Assembly: GCF_003290025.1 (NCBI RefSeq)
Contig: NZ_QNHG01000002.1
Location: 508,941-572,940, forward strand
Direction: 5' to 3'
Length of the DNA stretch: 64,000 nucleotides
Source of the DNA: Pseudogemmobacter bohemicus
Lineage (GTDB): Bacteria > Pseudomonadota > Alphaproteobacteria > Rhodobacterales > Rhodobacteraceae
Shown: positions 25,601 through 34,238 of the stretch, piece after piece
How the letters are laid out: every line of letters starts with the position of its first letter
Position numbering within the stretch: the stretch's first letter is position 1
Translations under genes and position numbers: made by a program
The notes under the pieces: generated by a model
Told to the model about the DNA's origin: nothing
Seen by the model: only the letters and a program-made list of their open reading frames with translations
Database searches by the model: none

Positions 25601-26587
25601 TTACAGGAGGTTGAGTTTCGTGCTGCGCGAGACGACCGCGACCGCGACGAGAATGATGGCGCCCTTCACGATGGACTGGATATAGGTGTCCATTCCCATC
25701 AGGTTGAGGCCGTTATTGATGATCCCGATGAAGAGCGCCCCGAAGAAGGTGCCCAGAACCGTGGCCGTACCCGGGCGCAGCATGGTCATGCCGATGAAGA
25801 CCGTGGCCAGACCATCCAGCAGGTAACGTTCACCCGCATTGGGCTGGCCCGATCCCAGCCGTGCCGCCAGCAGCATCCCCGCCACGACGGCGAAAAGCGA
25901 GCAGACGACCAGCGAGGCGGCGCGGTAGCGGCGCACCTGGACGCCCGAAAGTTCCGCCGCTTTCTGGTTGCCGCCGACGGCATAGATGTAGCGGCCAAAA
26001 ATGGTGCGCTCCATCACGAACCAGGCCACAGCCACCGCGCCCAGCATGAACCAGGCCAGCACCGGAATGCCCAGAAGCCGCCCCTGGCCCAGCCAGAGAT
26101 AGCTGTCGGGCAGCCCGCCATAGATCGCGCGCCCGCCGGTCATCAGGAAGTTGATCCCGAACAGGATCGAGCCCGCCGCCAGCGTCGCGATCAGAGACGG
26201 AATACCGATCACGGTGACGAAAAACGCATTGCAAAGCCCGACCAGAAGCCCCGCCCCAAGCCCCGCCAGCAGCGCAAGCGGCAAAGGCGTGCCGCCGACC
26301 AGCAACAGGGGCACCAGCACCCCCGCCAGCCCCACGGTAAAGCCCACCGAGAGATCCATCTCACGCGCGGCAAAGCCAAAGGTCAGCCCGGCGCCCACGA
26401 TGGTCAGCATGGAAATCTGCTGCGCGATGTTCATCACATTCTGCGAAGTCAGAAAGCGGCCAACAAACAGGCTGAAGCCCAGCACCATCAGAGCCAGCAC
26501 CACCAGGGTCGAATAACGCTGGATGTGATCCTTGCGGACAAGGCCGAAAACCCGGTCGATCTGCGGGGAGGTGGCGATCTCGCTCAT
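25601..26587 (-). CDS. Ribose-type ABC transporter permease (RbsC/BPD_transp_2 family)
   Basis: This 328-residue inner-membrane protein has ~9-10 hydrophobic segments and the family blocks GLTFGFAAREMDLSVGFTVGLAGV, GLCNAFFVTVIGIPSLIATLAAGSILFG and RYIYAVGGNQKAAELSGVQVRRYR. The last of these contains the EAA-like loop contacting the ATPase. Its start overlaps the ATPase stop as ATGA. One permease gene is present, so the channel is presumably a homodimer, as in RbsC systems. Confidence 0.93.
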   Translation of the reverse strand: MSEIATSPQIDRVFGLVRKDHIQRYSTLVVLALMVLGFSLFVGRFLTSQNVMNIAQQISMLTIVGAGLTFGFAAREMDLSVGFTVGLAGVLVPLLLVGGTPLPLALLAGLGAGLLVGLCNAFFVTVIGIPSLIATLAAGSILFGINFLMTGGRAIYGGLPDSYLWLGQGRLLGIPVLAWFMLGAVAVAWFVMERTIFGRYIYAVGGNQKAAELSGVQVRRYRAASLVVCSLFAVVAGMLLAARLGSGQPNAGERYLLDGLATVFIGMTMLRPGTATVLGTFFGALFIGIINNGLNLMGMDTYIQSIVKGAIILVAVAVVSRSTKLNLL

Positions 26588-28092
26588 GCTGCGGTTCCTG
26601 ACATGGCGGCGATGAAAATGGCCTCGGAGAACCGCTCCTGCGGGATTTCCGGGCCGGGCCGCTGATTGGCAAAGGGGATGACGCGATGCGCCACGGATTC
26701 GATTTCAAGAAGGTCGGAAGAGGCGATGATGATCCCGACCCCTGTGGCCGCAAGGCGGCGCATCTCGGCATAGATCTCGGTCTTGGCGCCGATATCGACG
26801 CCCTCGGTCGGCTCGATGAAGATCATCACCCGGTAGCGCTCACCCGCGCCATAAAGCCATTTCCCGATCGAGATCTTCTGTTTATTGCCGCCAGACAGCT
26901 CTTTCAGCAGCTGACCAGAGCTGTGGGCTTTGACATTCATCAGCCGCATGACGCGGCCCGCCTCTGCCTCTTCGCGCCGGGGCGACAGGATGCCGGCACC
27001 GATGCTGCCCTGTTCGGGATGCACCATTGCGAGGTTCTCGCGCAGCGTCCATTCGCCGATCAGCGCATATTCCATCCGGTGATCGGGGACGAGCGCCACC
27101 CCCGCCGCCTGCATCTGCGCCGGGCGCCCCGGAGCGATGGCCTTCCCCGCCACCTCCATCCGTGCAGCGCGGGCACCGGCCGAATTGTGCAGCGAGCGGG
27201 CAAAGCCGAAATGGCCGGCGCCGGTCAGCCCGATCAGCCCTACGATCTCACCGGCGCGCAGGGTGAAGTCCGGCACCTCGACCGCGCCGACATGCCAGCC
27301 TCGCAGCATCAGCACCACCGGACCCTGCGCCTCGCTCGCGGTGGTTTTGGCCTTGAGCGCGGCACCGCCGGTGCGGCGCAGCATCAGCTCGACCAGCTTT
27401 TCCTCGCTGAGGCTGGCGGCGGGTTCGGTGCAGATGTGGCGCCCGTCGCGCAACACGGTGATCGTGTCGGACAGGGCTTTGATTTCCGAGAGGAAATGGC
27501 TGATCAGCACCACACCGACACCGCGTTTCGGCAGGCTGCGGATGATCTGCCAGAGCTGTTCTTTCTCGCGCGCGGGCAGCGTCGCGGTCGGCTCGTCGAG
27601 GATGACGATTTTTGGGTTGCCGCGCAGCGCCCGCACGATCTCGATCACCTTGCGCTCGGCCATCGGCAGATCGCCCACCGGGCGCGACAGGTCGATGGAA
27701 ACGCGGGGAAACCATTCGCGCAGCAGATCCGCCGCCTGCCGGCGCAGTGCCCGGGTGCGGATCAGCGCACCGCCGAGGCGCGGCTCGTGACCCAGCAGGA
27801 TATTCTCGGCCCCGGTCAGGCCCGAGACCAGATTGCCCTCCTGACTGACATGGGCGATGCCATGGGTCAGCGCCCCATGCGGCGAGCCAAGCCGCACCGG
27901 CCGCCCGCCAATCACCACCTGGCCGGTCGTCGGCGTCAGGCTGCCGCCCAGCACATTCACCAGCGTCGATTTACCAGCGCCGTTCTCGCCGATCAGCCCA
28001 TGCACCTCGTCATCCCGGAAGGTGACACTGACGCCATCCAGCGCGCGGGTGCCGGGAAACTGCATCACGATATCGGTAAGCCGGATATCCAT
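26584..28092 (-). CDS. Ribose-type ABC transporter ATP-binding protein (two fused NBDs)
   Basis: This 502-residue ATPase has two nucleotide-binding domains like RbsA. The first has a Walker A GENGAGKSTLVNVLGG and a Walker B IVILDEPTATLP. The second has a degenerate Walker A (GLTGAGHFGFARSL), the signature LSGGNKQKISIGKWL and Walker B MIFIEPTEGVD, in which the usual Asp before Glu-Pro is Ile. A degenerate second half is normal in this family. It lies between the binding-protein gene, across a 140-base gap with a strong hairpin, and the permease gene. Confidence 0.93.
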   Translation of the reverse strand: MDIRLTDIVMQFPGTRALDGVSVTFRDDEVHGLIGENGAGKSTLVNVLGGSLTPTTGQVVIGGRPVRLGSPHGALTHGIAHVSQEGNLVSGLTGAENILLGHEPRLGGALIRTRALRRQAADLLREWFPRVSIDLSRPVGDLPMAERKVIEIVRALRGNPKIVILDEPTATLPAREKEQLWQIIRSLPKRGVGVVLISHFLSEIKALSDTITVLRDGRHICTEPAASLSEEKLVELMLRRTGGAALKAKTTASEAQGPVVLMLRGWHVGAVEVPDFTLRAGEIVGLIGLTGAGHFGFARSLHNSAGARAARMEVAGKAIAPGRPAQMQAAGVALVPDHRMEYALIGEWTLRENLAMVHPEQGSIGAGILSPRREEAEAGRVMRLMNVKAHSSGQLLKELSGGNKQKISIGKWLYGAGERYRVMIFIEPTEGVDIGAKTEIYAEMRRLAATGVGIIIASSDLLEIESVAHRVIPFANQRPGPEIPQERFSEAIFIAAMSGTAA

Positions 28093-28139
28093 TCGGTGAC
28101 CTTCGATGACAGGGGTTGCGGACGGGGAGAAAGCCGGAC

Positions 28140-28182
28140 GGGGCCGCGCGGGCGGAGGGGAGTGCCCCGCCCGCGCGGCCCC
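28140..28182. terminator. Perfect 15-bp stem-loop between binding-protein and ATPase genes
   Basis: The arms GGGGCCGCGCGGGCG (28140-28154) and its exact reverse complement (28168-28182) enclose a 13-base loop. There is no T-tract on either strand. In ABC operons a hairpin here usually protects the binding-protein mRNA and lowers downstream expression. It may therefore be an attenuating or stabilising structure rather than a full terminator. Confidence 0.65.
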
Positions 28183-28230
28183 GATACAGTCTCAGATCAG
28201 GGGATGACCCGGATCAGAGGAGGTTCGTGA

Positions 28231-29178
28231 TCACAGGAAGTCCTGGCAGTTCTTCTTGGTGATCAGCGGCGCGTCGAGATAGACGATTTCCGAAGGGATC
28301 ACCTCGGCAGCGGGCTTGCCTTCGACCACGATGGCGTCGATCCATGCCGCGACCTGGGCGCCCATCTCTTCAAAGGGCTGGGCCACGGTGGCAATCAGCT
28401 GGCTGTCGGGTTTGCAGACCTCGGCAATCGCTGCCGGGTGGCCGTCAATGCCGATCACCTTCACATCGGTCAGACCAGCCGCGTTCAGCGAGTTGACCAC
28501 CGCCTGGGCAGGTTCATCCCAGGGCGCCCAGACCGCGTCGATATCGGTGCCGAAGCGCGCCGCAAAGTCTTCCATCGTGCGGGCGGTATCCTCGAAGAAG
28601 GCGGTGTAGTTGATGTTATGCTCGGCCAGCACCTTCACGCCGGGATATTCCTTCAGCACCACCTCCATCACATCGCCGCGTTTGCGGGTGCCGTGATGCT
28701 CGGCCATGCGGAAGAATACCAGATTGCCTTCGCCCTTCAGCTGGTCGAGCAAATAGACCGAGACATCCGAAGACATCGCCCAGTTATTCGTCGTCACATC
28801 GACCACAACGCCGTCGACAAAACCGGAATCCACGGCGAAAACCGGGATATTGGCGGCTTTGGCAGCATCCAGCGCCGCGCGGCTGGCGCGCAGATCGGCC
28901 ATGGTCACCACGATGGCGTCAACGCCGCGATTGGCCGCGTCCTGGATATTGGTCGCCGTTGCCTCGCCCGAGCCGCCGCTGTCGAGATAGCTGACATTCC
29001 AGTCCGACTTGCCATTCTCGGCGATCCAGGCCTCGAACCCGGCTTTGGTGCGCTGATCCGACTGCGCGGCGGCGTTCGAATTCACCATCACGATGTCCAG
29101 CGCCTGCGCCGCAGTGGCACCGGCAAGCAACGCTGCGACAGAGCAAACGAATCCGATACCGGAAATCCGGTTTTTCAT
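28231..29178 (-). CDS. Ribose-type ABC transporter periplasmic sugar-binding protein
   Basis: This 315-residue protein begins with a signal peptide (MKNRISGIGFVCSVAALLAGATAAQA, cut before LDIVMVNSN). It has the periplasmic-binding-protein type 1 fold of RbsB: SNAAAQSDQRTKAGFEAWIAEN, DAANRGVDAIVVTMADLRASRAALDAAKAANIPVFAVDSG and the hinge WAPWDEPAQAVVNSLNAAGL. The start at 29178 sits behind a GGAGGATTTG site; the upstream frame is not needed. It is the first gene of the operon and binds the imported compound, probably a sugar or polyol. Two tail cysteines (EVCKPDS and KKNCQDFL) are present. Confidence 0.92.
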   Translation of the reverse strand: MKNRISGIGFVCSVAALLAGATAAQALDIVMVNSNAAAQSDQRTKAGFEAWIAENGKSDWNVSYLDSGGSGEATATNIQDAANRGVDAIVVTMADLRASRAALDAAKAANIPVFAVDSGFVDGVVVDVTTNNWAMSSDVSVYLLDQLKGEGNLVFFRMAEHHGTRKRGDVMEVVLKEYPGVKVLAEHNINYTAFFEDTARTMEDFAARFGTDIDAVWAPWDEPAQAVVNSLNAAGLTDVKVIGIDGHPAAIAEVCKPDSQLIATVAQPFEEMGAQVAAWIDAIVVEGKPAAEVIPSEIVYLDAPLITKKNCQDFL

Positions 29179-29282
29179 ATGCAAATCCTCCCTGAGCCAG
29201 ATAACCCGGGGCAACCTGGTGCCGGGCGGGTTTCTGGTTTTCCACGCCGGTCCTCTTCCGGCAGGTTAAGCCTGAGCCAGTC

Positions 29283-29315
29283 GATTACAGTTGTCAATAC
29301 GGATTACATTTGTCA
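29283..29315. promoter_or_regulatory. Tandem operator candidate for the SorC-family regulator
   Basis: GATTACAGTTGTCA (29283-29296) and GATTACATTTGTCA (29302-29315) form a 13/14 identical direct repeat with a 19-base period. The repeat lies in the 166-base gap between the binding-protein operon and the regulator gene. Read on the minus strand, the first copy contains a consensus TTGACA (29297-29292) suitable as a -35 for the operon. A direct repeat covering the -35 is a plausible regulator site. Confidence 0.5.
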
Positions 29316-29344
29316 CGATGCAAGAATGAGGCGGAGGAATGAGA

Positions 29345-30340
29345 ATGGCGGCTGCAATGGTGGAAACGCCGGAAGATGAAGTGCTTATGGCGCGGGCGGC
29401 CTGGCTTTATTACATCGGCGGCCTGAACCAGGAGGCGACGGCAAAGCGGCTGAACACCACCCGCGCCCGGGTCAACAAACTCTTGTCAGATGCCCGCGAC
29501 GCAGGCCTTGTGAGCATCACGATCAACCCGGCCAATGTCGGATTGCTGCCGGTGGAGGAGCTGATTCGCACCCGATACGGGCTGGATTTCTGCATCTGCA
29601 CCCCGGCGCTTGGCCCGGAAAAGGGCGATGAGACCGACCGCATCCTCGCGCCTTTCGCCTTCCGCGCAGTCGGTGCTGCCGCCGCCGCTCATCTGCGTCG
29701 CCACCTGGCCGAAGAGCCGCGGGCGGTGATCGGCACCGGCTGGGGGCGCACGCTGGAGCAGATGACGCTGCAAATGGCAGGCGTCACCGCGCCGGGTGCG
29801 CGCTTCATCAGCCTGATGGGCTCTCTGACCGCGAATTCGGCCTGGAACCCGTTCGAGGTGGTGCAGTCGCTGGCGCGCAGCACAAGGGGCGAGGGCTATT
29901 TCCTGCCCGTCCCCTTCATCGCCGACACGCCCGAAGCGCGTTCGGTGCTTGTCTCGCAGCAATCGGTGCAGGACGCGCTGGATCTGGGTCGTCGCGCGAC
30001 GATGGCCTATATTTCCCTTGGCGAGCTGCGCGAGGATTGTCTTTTGCGCCGCCAGGGCATGATCACCGGCGACGAACTGGCCGAGCTGCGCTCCAGGGGG
30101 GCGGTCGGCGACACCAATGGACTCTTCTTCGATGCGGCGGGACGGGGGGTGGACCATCCGCTCAATCACCGCACCATCGGGCTGGGGCTGGAAGATCTGC
30201 GCCAGATCCCGACCGTGGCCCTGGTGGCCGGACGCGCCAAACTCGAAGCCGCGCGGGGATTTCTGGCAAGCGGCATCGTCAGCGGCCTGATCATCGACGG
30301 CGACACCGCGCTGGAACTGGCCGGAAGCGCCCCCGCCTGA
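29345..30340 (+). CDS. SorC/DeoR-type sugar-responsive transcriptional regulator
   Basis: This 331-residue regulator has an N-terminal helix-turn-helix (GGLNQEATAKRLNTTRARVNKLLSDARDAGLV) and a long sugar-phosphate-binding domain of the SorC family (GTGWGRTLEQM; SLMGSLTANSAWNPFEVVQSLARST; FIADTPEARSVLVSQ; DTNGLFFDAAGRGVDHPLN). GGAGGA lies six bases before the ATG at 29345; the ATG at 29339 is too close to it. SorC regulators, including LsrR, usually sense the phosphorylated substrate made by the operon kinase. Here that would be the product of the FGGY kinase. It is divergent from the ABC/acetoin-dehydrogenase operon it probably controls. Confidence 0.88.
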   Translation: MAAAMVETPEDEVLMARAAWLYYIGGLNQEATAKRLNTTRARVNKLLSDARDAGLVSITINPANVGLLPVEELIRTRYGLDFCICTPALGPEKGDETDRILAPFAFRAVGAAAAAHLRRHLAEEPRAVIGTGWGRTLEQMTLQMAGVTAPGARFISLMGSLTANSAWNPFEVVQSLARSTRGEGYFLPVPFIADTPEARSVLVSQQSVQDALDLGRRATMAYISLGELREDCLLRRQGMITGDELAELRSRGAVGDTNGLFFDAAGRGVDHPLNHRTIGLGLEDLRQIPTVALVAGRAKLEAARGFLASGIVSGLIIDGDTALELAGSAPA

Positions 30341-30681
30341 GCCTTGGGCGGGCCACAGGGAAAGCCCCGGCACTGATCGCGACCTTCTTCCCGGATTGCC
30401 GATATTGGCGGTCTCCGTTTCGATCCCCTTCCGCTCCGGAGGGTCATGCCCGGTCAGGAAAGAGGCCCATGTCTTTTCCTGTCCCCGAAGGAGCATCCGG
30501 CGCCTGCCGGATCGCCCGGTTCAGATGTCCTGCGCCTGGCTCTTGTGTCAGAACGGGCCATGCGGGGCCGCCTGTTGGCGCCAGGGGCAAAGGTCATGGC
30601 GGTGACGGTCGTTTATCGCGCCCGCACCGGGATCACGGCCGGGGATGGCAGCCGTTCAGTCCCGGGATCCGGCGGGTCTCG
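30341..30681. other. 341-base gap without a convincing gene
   Basis: This gap lies between the convergent SorC-regulator and helicase genes. A short plus-strand stretch (LALVSERAMRGRLLAPGAKVMAVTVVYRARTG, ~30535-30630) has natural composition. It has no convincing start or family match and runs into the helicase gene antisense. It may be a gene fragment. No terminator hairpin with a T-tract was seen. Confidence 0.4.
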
Positions 30682-32361
30682 TCAGGCCTCCTGCCCGCCC
30701 TTCACGCGCAGGATATCCTCGGGCAGACCAATTACCCGCAGCAGAAGCGAAGGACGGCTCAGCGCGACATAGATCAGCTCATCCTCAAGCAGCTGGTCTA
30801 TATCGACCAATACCACGCATTTCGCCTCAAGCCCTTTGAAACGTCGCACCGTGTCGCACCAGATCCGGGTCTTGCCCCTGGGATCAGAGGCCGAAACCGG
30901 CACCGCCCCGCCGATCTGCGCCTGAGAAAAGAGGATGCATCTATCGCGGGCGCCGCCGGTCAGGATGGCGATATCCGAGGCCTGGAGCTGCGCCGTTTTT
31001 GTCAGATCGGCGACAAAGACACTGGCATTATTATAGGCCTGCTCTCTGGATCTGACTTCAATCCAGTCCACCGGCTGCCCCGCCGGCCCGGCCGAAAGCG
31101 CGCCCCGCGCATCATACCAGGGTTTGAGGCTGCGGTGAATGGCACGGGTGTTGCGCAGATTGCGGATCAGGCGGAATGACAGTTTCGGCAATTCATCGGC
31201 AAAACCCTGACCGCCGCCGTAAATCCGCTGATTATCATCATAAAAGACGTGGAATATGCTGGTATCCAGGTCTTTCAGTGACAGCCGCAGCGCATCATAC
31301 CAGGGGCGTTCAAAGTCCTGGCCCTCGTCGATGATGATCGCGTCAAAGGCCAGACCGGGGCGCTGCTGCATCGCCTGTTCAAGCGCTCCGGGCAGAACGC
31401 GGCTGTAAAACGCCGGGTCCTGAACATTGTCGAGCGGCACTTTCGCCAGATGCGCCACCTTGCCGCAAAACTCGTGAAACCCGGCAATGGTCAGGTTCTT
31501 CACCTCGCCCACCAGGCCCTTGAGATGGGCCGCCAGCGCGGTGTTGAAGCAGGTCAGCAGACTGCGCTGGCCGTCTCTGGTGCAGCGCATCGCTTTTTCC
31601 AGCGCCAGCAGGGTCTTGCCGGTGCCCGCGGCGCCCGCAATCGCCATTTGCGGATTGCCGGCCAGCGAGTCCAGCACATAGGCCTGTTCGGCGGTCAGGA
31701 ACCCGATCTTCTTCATGTCATGCGCCAGCGCGCTTGCCAGATGGGGGCGCAATTCGAATTCTGCCGCGATGATCTCATGCAGCGCCCGCATCCCCTCCGG
31801 GCCAGGCGCATCGCAGGCGGCCGCCCCGCGCGAAAGGGTCTCACGCACCCAATCGCCCAGCCGGCCCGCGCCGATCTCATTGCTAAAGGCGAACAGCTCC
31901 AGCGGGGCATCGGCCCCAAGCGGGCGTATGGGGCGGATATTGTCGGGCAAAACGACGCCATGGCAGAGGTTGAGCTGACGGCGCTCCAGGCCCGAGACCT
32001 TCTTCAGCCGGTTGCGCAGCTCATATTTGCCCTCCATCGCCTGGGTGATGGGGCTGCGTTTCAGGTTATAGGGCGTGCCGCTGTGGGACTCCGAAACCCA
32101 TTGGCCCTGATCGTCGCAAGAGACCGTGCCGCCCTTCACTTCCAGCGCCAGAATGCCCAGGGTCGGATGGGCGATGATGAAATCCACCTCGCCGTCGCGG
32201 CCGGTGCCATCGGGGCGGAAGCGATGCCAGGGGCGCGACCAGTAAACCGTAAAATCGCCCCCCAATTCCCGGTCAAGCGAGTCATAAACCTGCCGCTCGG
32301 CCTGGCGCTTTGGATCACTCACCAACAGATCCGGAATCGCGGATGGAACCATTTTAGCCAT
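30682..32361 (-). CDS. NERD-domain UvrD-like superfamily 1 helicase/ATPase
   Basis: This 559-residue protein has an N-terminal nuclease-related domain (NERD: DGEVDFIIAHPTLGILALEVKGG near residues 56-80, a restriction-endonuclease-like E-V-D...E-V-K pattern). A UvrD/Rep-type helicase core follows, with Walker A GAAGTGKTLLALEKA near 245, Walker B IIIDEGQDFERPWYDAL, motif RLIRNLRNTRAIH, motif V DTVRRFKGLEAKCVVLVD and motif VI LIYVALSRP. Its start overlaps by eight bases the stop of a DrmB-like reading frame, so the two formed an operon. DNA unwinding linked to defence is the likely role, inferred from that partner. The helicase frame itself appears intact. Confidence 0.87.
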   Translation of the reverse strand: MAKMVPSAIPDLLVSDPKRQAERQVYDSLDRELGGDFTVYWSRPWHRFRPDGTGRDGEVDFIIAHPTLGILALEVKGGTVSCDDQGQWVSESHSGTPYNLKRSPITQAMEGKYELRNRLKKVSGLERRQLNLCHGVVLPDNIRPIRPLGADAPLELFAFSNEIGAGRLGDWVRETLSRGAAACDAPGPEGMRALHEIIAAEFELRPHLASALAHDMKKIGFLTAEQAYVLDSLAGNPQMAIAGAAGTGKTLLALEKAMRCTRDGQRSLLTCFNTALAAHLKGLVGEVKNLTIAGFHEFCGKVAHLAKVPLDNVQDPAFYSRVLPGALEQAMQQRPGLAFDAIIIDEGQDFERPWYDALRLSLKDLDTSIFHVFYDDNQRIYGGGQGFADELPKLSFRLIRNLRNTRAIHRSLKPWYDARGALSAGPAGQPVDWIEVRSREQAYNNASVFVADLTKTAQLQASDIAILTGGARDRCILFSQAQIGGAVPVSASDPRGKTRIWCDTVRRFKGLEAKCVVLVDIDQLLEDELIYVALSRPSLLLRVIGLPEDILRVKGGQEA

Positions 32362-33565
32362 TTATTTCAGGTCCTGCAGGAAAGAAGGCAAGGGATTGCG
32401 CGGTGCCCTGACCTTCGGTCAGGTCTTCGGGCCTGCCGGTCACAAATGCACGGTCGAGATATTGGTTGAAATGTTCGCAAGCGGTTTCGGGCAGGAAGGC
32501 GCAGGCATGGCATGCCGCGTGATTGCCGCTGTCGAACAGCGCGGCAAGCCCGTCAGAACAGAGCGGGTCCGAGGAACACCAGCGCGTATCGGCCACCGCT
32601 TTGCGCAGGGTCGCGCCAAAGCGGTCAGACCGGCCCTCGCGCGACAGGCCCCCAAGCGTGCCATCCGCCCCGGGCGCCGAGGTATAGATCAGGAATCCCG
32701 CCATGTCGCTGCCCTCTGCCCCGGCATAAAGCCGTTCGCGCACCGAGGAACCGGAATAACCGCAATCAAGGGCCAGCCGGTCGATCACCGCATGGCAAAG
32801 CGTATGGATCAGCACAAAGCGCGCGCTGAGCGGCCAGGGCGGAACCGGCGTGCCTCCCCCTTTGCGCCGCTGCATGGGCCAGCTGAGCGTTCAGCTCCTG
32901 CACCCGCTCCCGCACCGGCGTACGCGTCTCCCATTCGCGTAGGCGGGCAAGGTCCAGCGCCACGAAAATCCCCTCGCCAAAGACCTCAACCGCCGGCAGC
33001 CAGTTCTTCCTGGCGGCGGAAAGCTTTGCCGGTTCGCGGGCCTGCGTCTCCTGGCCCCGGGCGGATAGCCTGGTGAACCCGGTCAGAACCCGCACCTCGC
33101 GCAGACGTTCGACCCGGACCAGATGGCCCAGAAATCCCTCCAGCCCCGGGGGGAGCGTCTCGCATTCGATCCTGAAATTGCGATCCGTTACGCCCTGACC
33201 CGGCGGCGTTACCAGACGGCCATATTCCTCGGCGCGCAGATCGGTCCCTTCGCCCTGCTGGTTGCGCTCCAGAATGCGCCGGATCTGCGCCTCCATCTCA
33301 CGCCGCGTCATCGGCGGGCCGGTCCATTCCTCATCAAGCCCGGTATCTTCGATCACGCCGCGGATATAGGCCGGATCGCTGACCGCCCTGAAAGCCTTCC
33401 AATACTGTTCCTGCCGGATGAAATGGCTGAATTCCTCGCTGAAGGGCGGAATATCAATGGCGCTTTCAACGATGGGAAACCAGGCATTGGAGGCGCCGCG
33501 CTGGATGACGGCCGCCGGGTGGGTGCAGGCCTCACGATGGGCATTGGGCAGCCAAGGGATCTGCA
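32354..33565 (-). pseudogene. drmB: DrmB-like (DUF1998) protein, 5'-truncated and frameshifted
   Basis: Two overlapping minus-strand frames join into the C-terminal ~400 residues of a DrmB-family protein. The first covers 33565 to ~32860 (NAHREACTHPAAVIQRGASNAWFPIVESAIDIPP... ELNAQLAHAAAQRG). The second runs from there to 32354 (LSARFVLIHTLCHAVIDRLALDCGYSGSSVRERLYAG...). The latter includes the family cysteine cluster WCSSDPLC and ACHACAFLPETACEHFN. The switch lies at a run of five G/C bases (32860-32868); removing one base restores a single frame. The usual N-terminal ~250 residues are missing, replaced near 33565 by unrelated DNA. DrmB is a core DISARM component. Loss of the 5' end is decay; the frameshift could also be sequencing error. 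Confidence 0.8.
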
Positions 33566-33857
33566 AACTGTAATCAAAGCCTGGACCAGCCGCAAACGGG
33601 TGATCGAAGCCGAAGGCGAGCTCCTTGCCCGGGTCTTTCGCAACCGGGCAGGGGCACGGGCCAGGGTCGAGAACCAGAGTATGGCCGCCGCGCAACGGGG
33701 TCTTGTAGAGGCCGATGAGCGGCGCGCGACACTGGCGCTTCTGATGGCCAAAGCGCGGATTGAATGCACGACAGAGCTGATTGCCAAAGCCATCCAGCCG
33801 CAAGCGCCCAAATTTCTGCATGCCTGTTTGCACTTCGTCGCACCGGAAAACAGCTGA
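33556..33857 (+). pseudogene. Fragment of an unrecognised gene abutting the DrmB break
   Basis: The plus strand here reads with natural composition to a proper stop (VIKAWTSRKRVIEAEGELLARVFRN..., ending FLHACLHFVAPENS). The upstream part of the same frame is antisense to DrmB and shows no coding character. The fragment therefore begins where DrmB homology ends. It looks like the 3' end of a helical, charged protein brought in by a rearrangement that removed the DrmB 5' end. I do not recognise the family. Confidence 0.35.
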
Positions 33858-34238
33858 GAAGCAAACAAATCGCGTCGCAGCCAGGCGTTGCTCTGGCCTC
33901 TGCACACCGCATTCCCTGCTTGCCGCGCGCGCCCTGCCGAACCGAAAGGCCGCAAGACAGATCCAATGCGGAGATTTCCGGGTGGAAATCTGCATCGGCT
34001 CATCTGTGGATATGCCGCAGGGAAATCGGGGCCGAAGGGGTCCTCGTCCGGCCTGAAAACGGCCTTCGGTCCCGAGACCGCAGGGGATTTTTGACCGGCG
34101 CGGGCAAGGGCCTTGTCGGTCAGATCGGGGCTCAGGTGTTCTGATGCCGCGCTCGATGGGGTCGAGGACAAAGGGCCCAGGGAAGGGTGGGGCTGTTGCT
34201 GAGATGGGACATGGCAGACCCCTCTGCCCATCTCTGCT
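33858..34238. other. 381-base gap without a recognisable gene
   Basis: Open frames exist on both strands, but all have the Ser/Arg- or Pro-rich composition of non-coding GC-rich DNA. No family motif, RNA gene or repeat was seen. It is probably junk from the rearrangement that truncated the DrmB-like gene. Confidence 0.5.

Noticed and set aside
20086-29178. A true lsr (AI-2 uptake) operon
   Set aside because: SorC regulator, ribose-type ABC and FGGY kinase fit, but LsrF and LsrG are missing, there is one permease gene rather than two, and an acetoin-dehydrogenase set is present instead.
33123-33555. Plus-strand frame upstream of the unknown fragment
   Set aside because: This stretch is antisense to well-supported DrmB text and has no coding character of its own.
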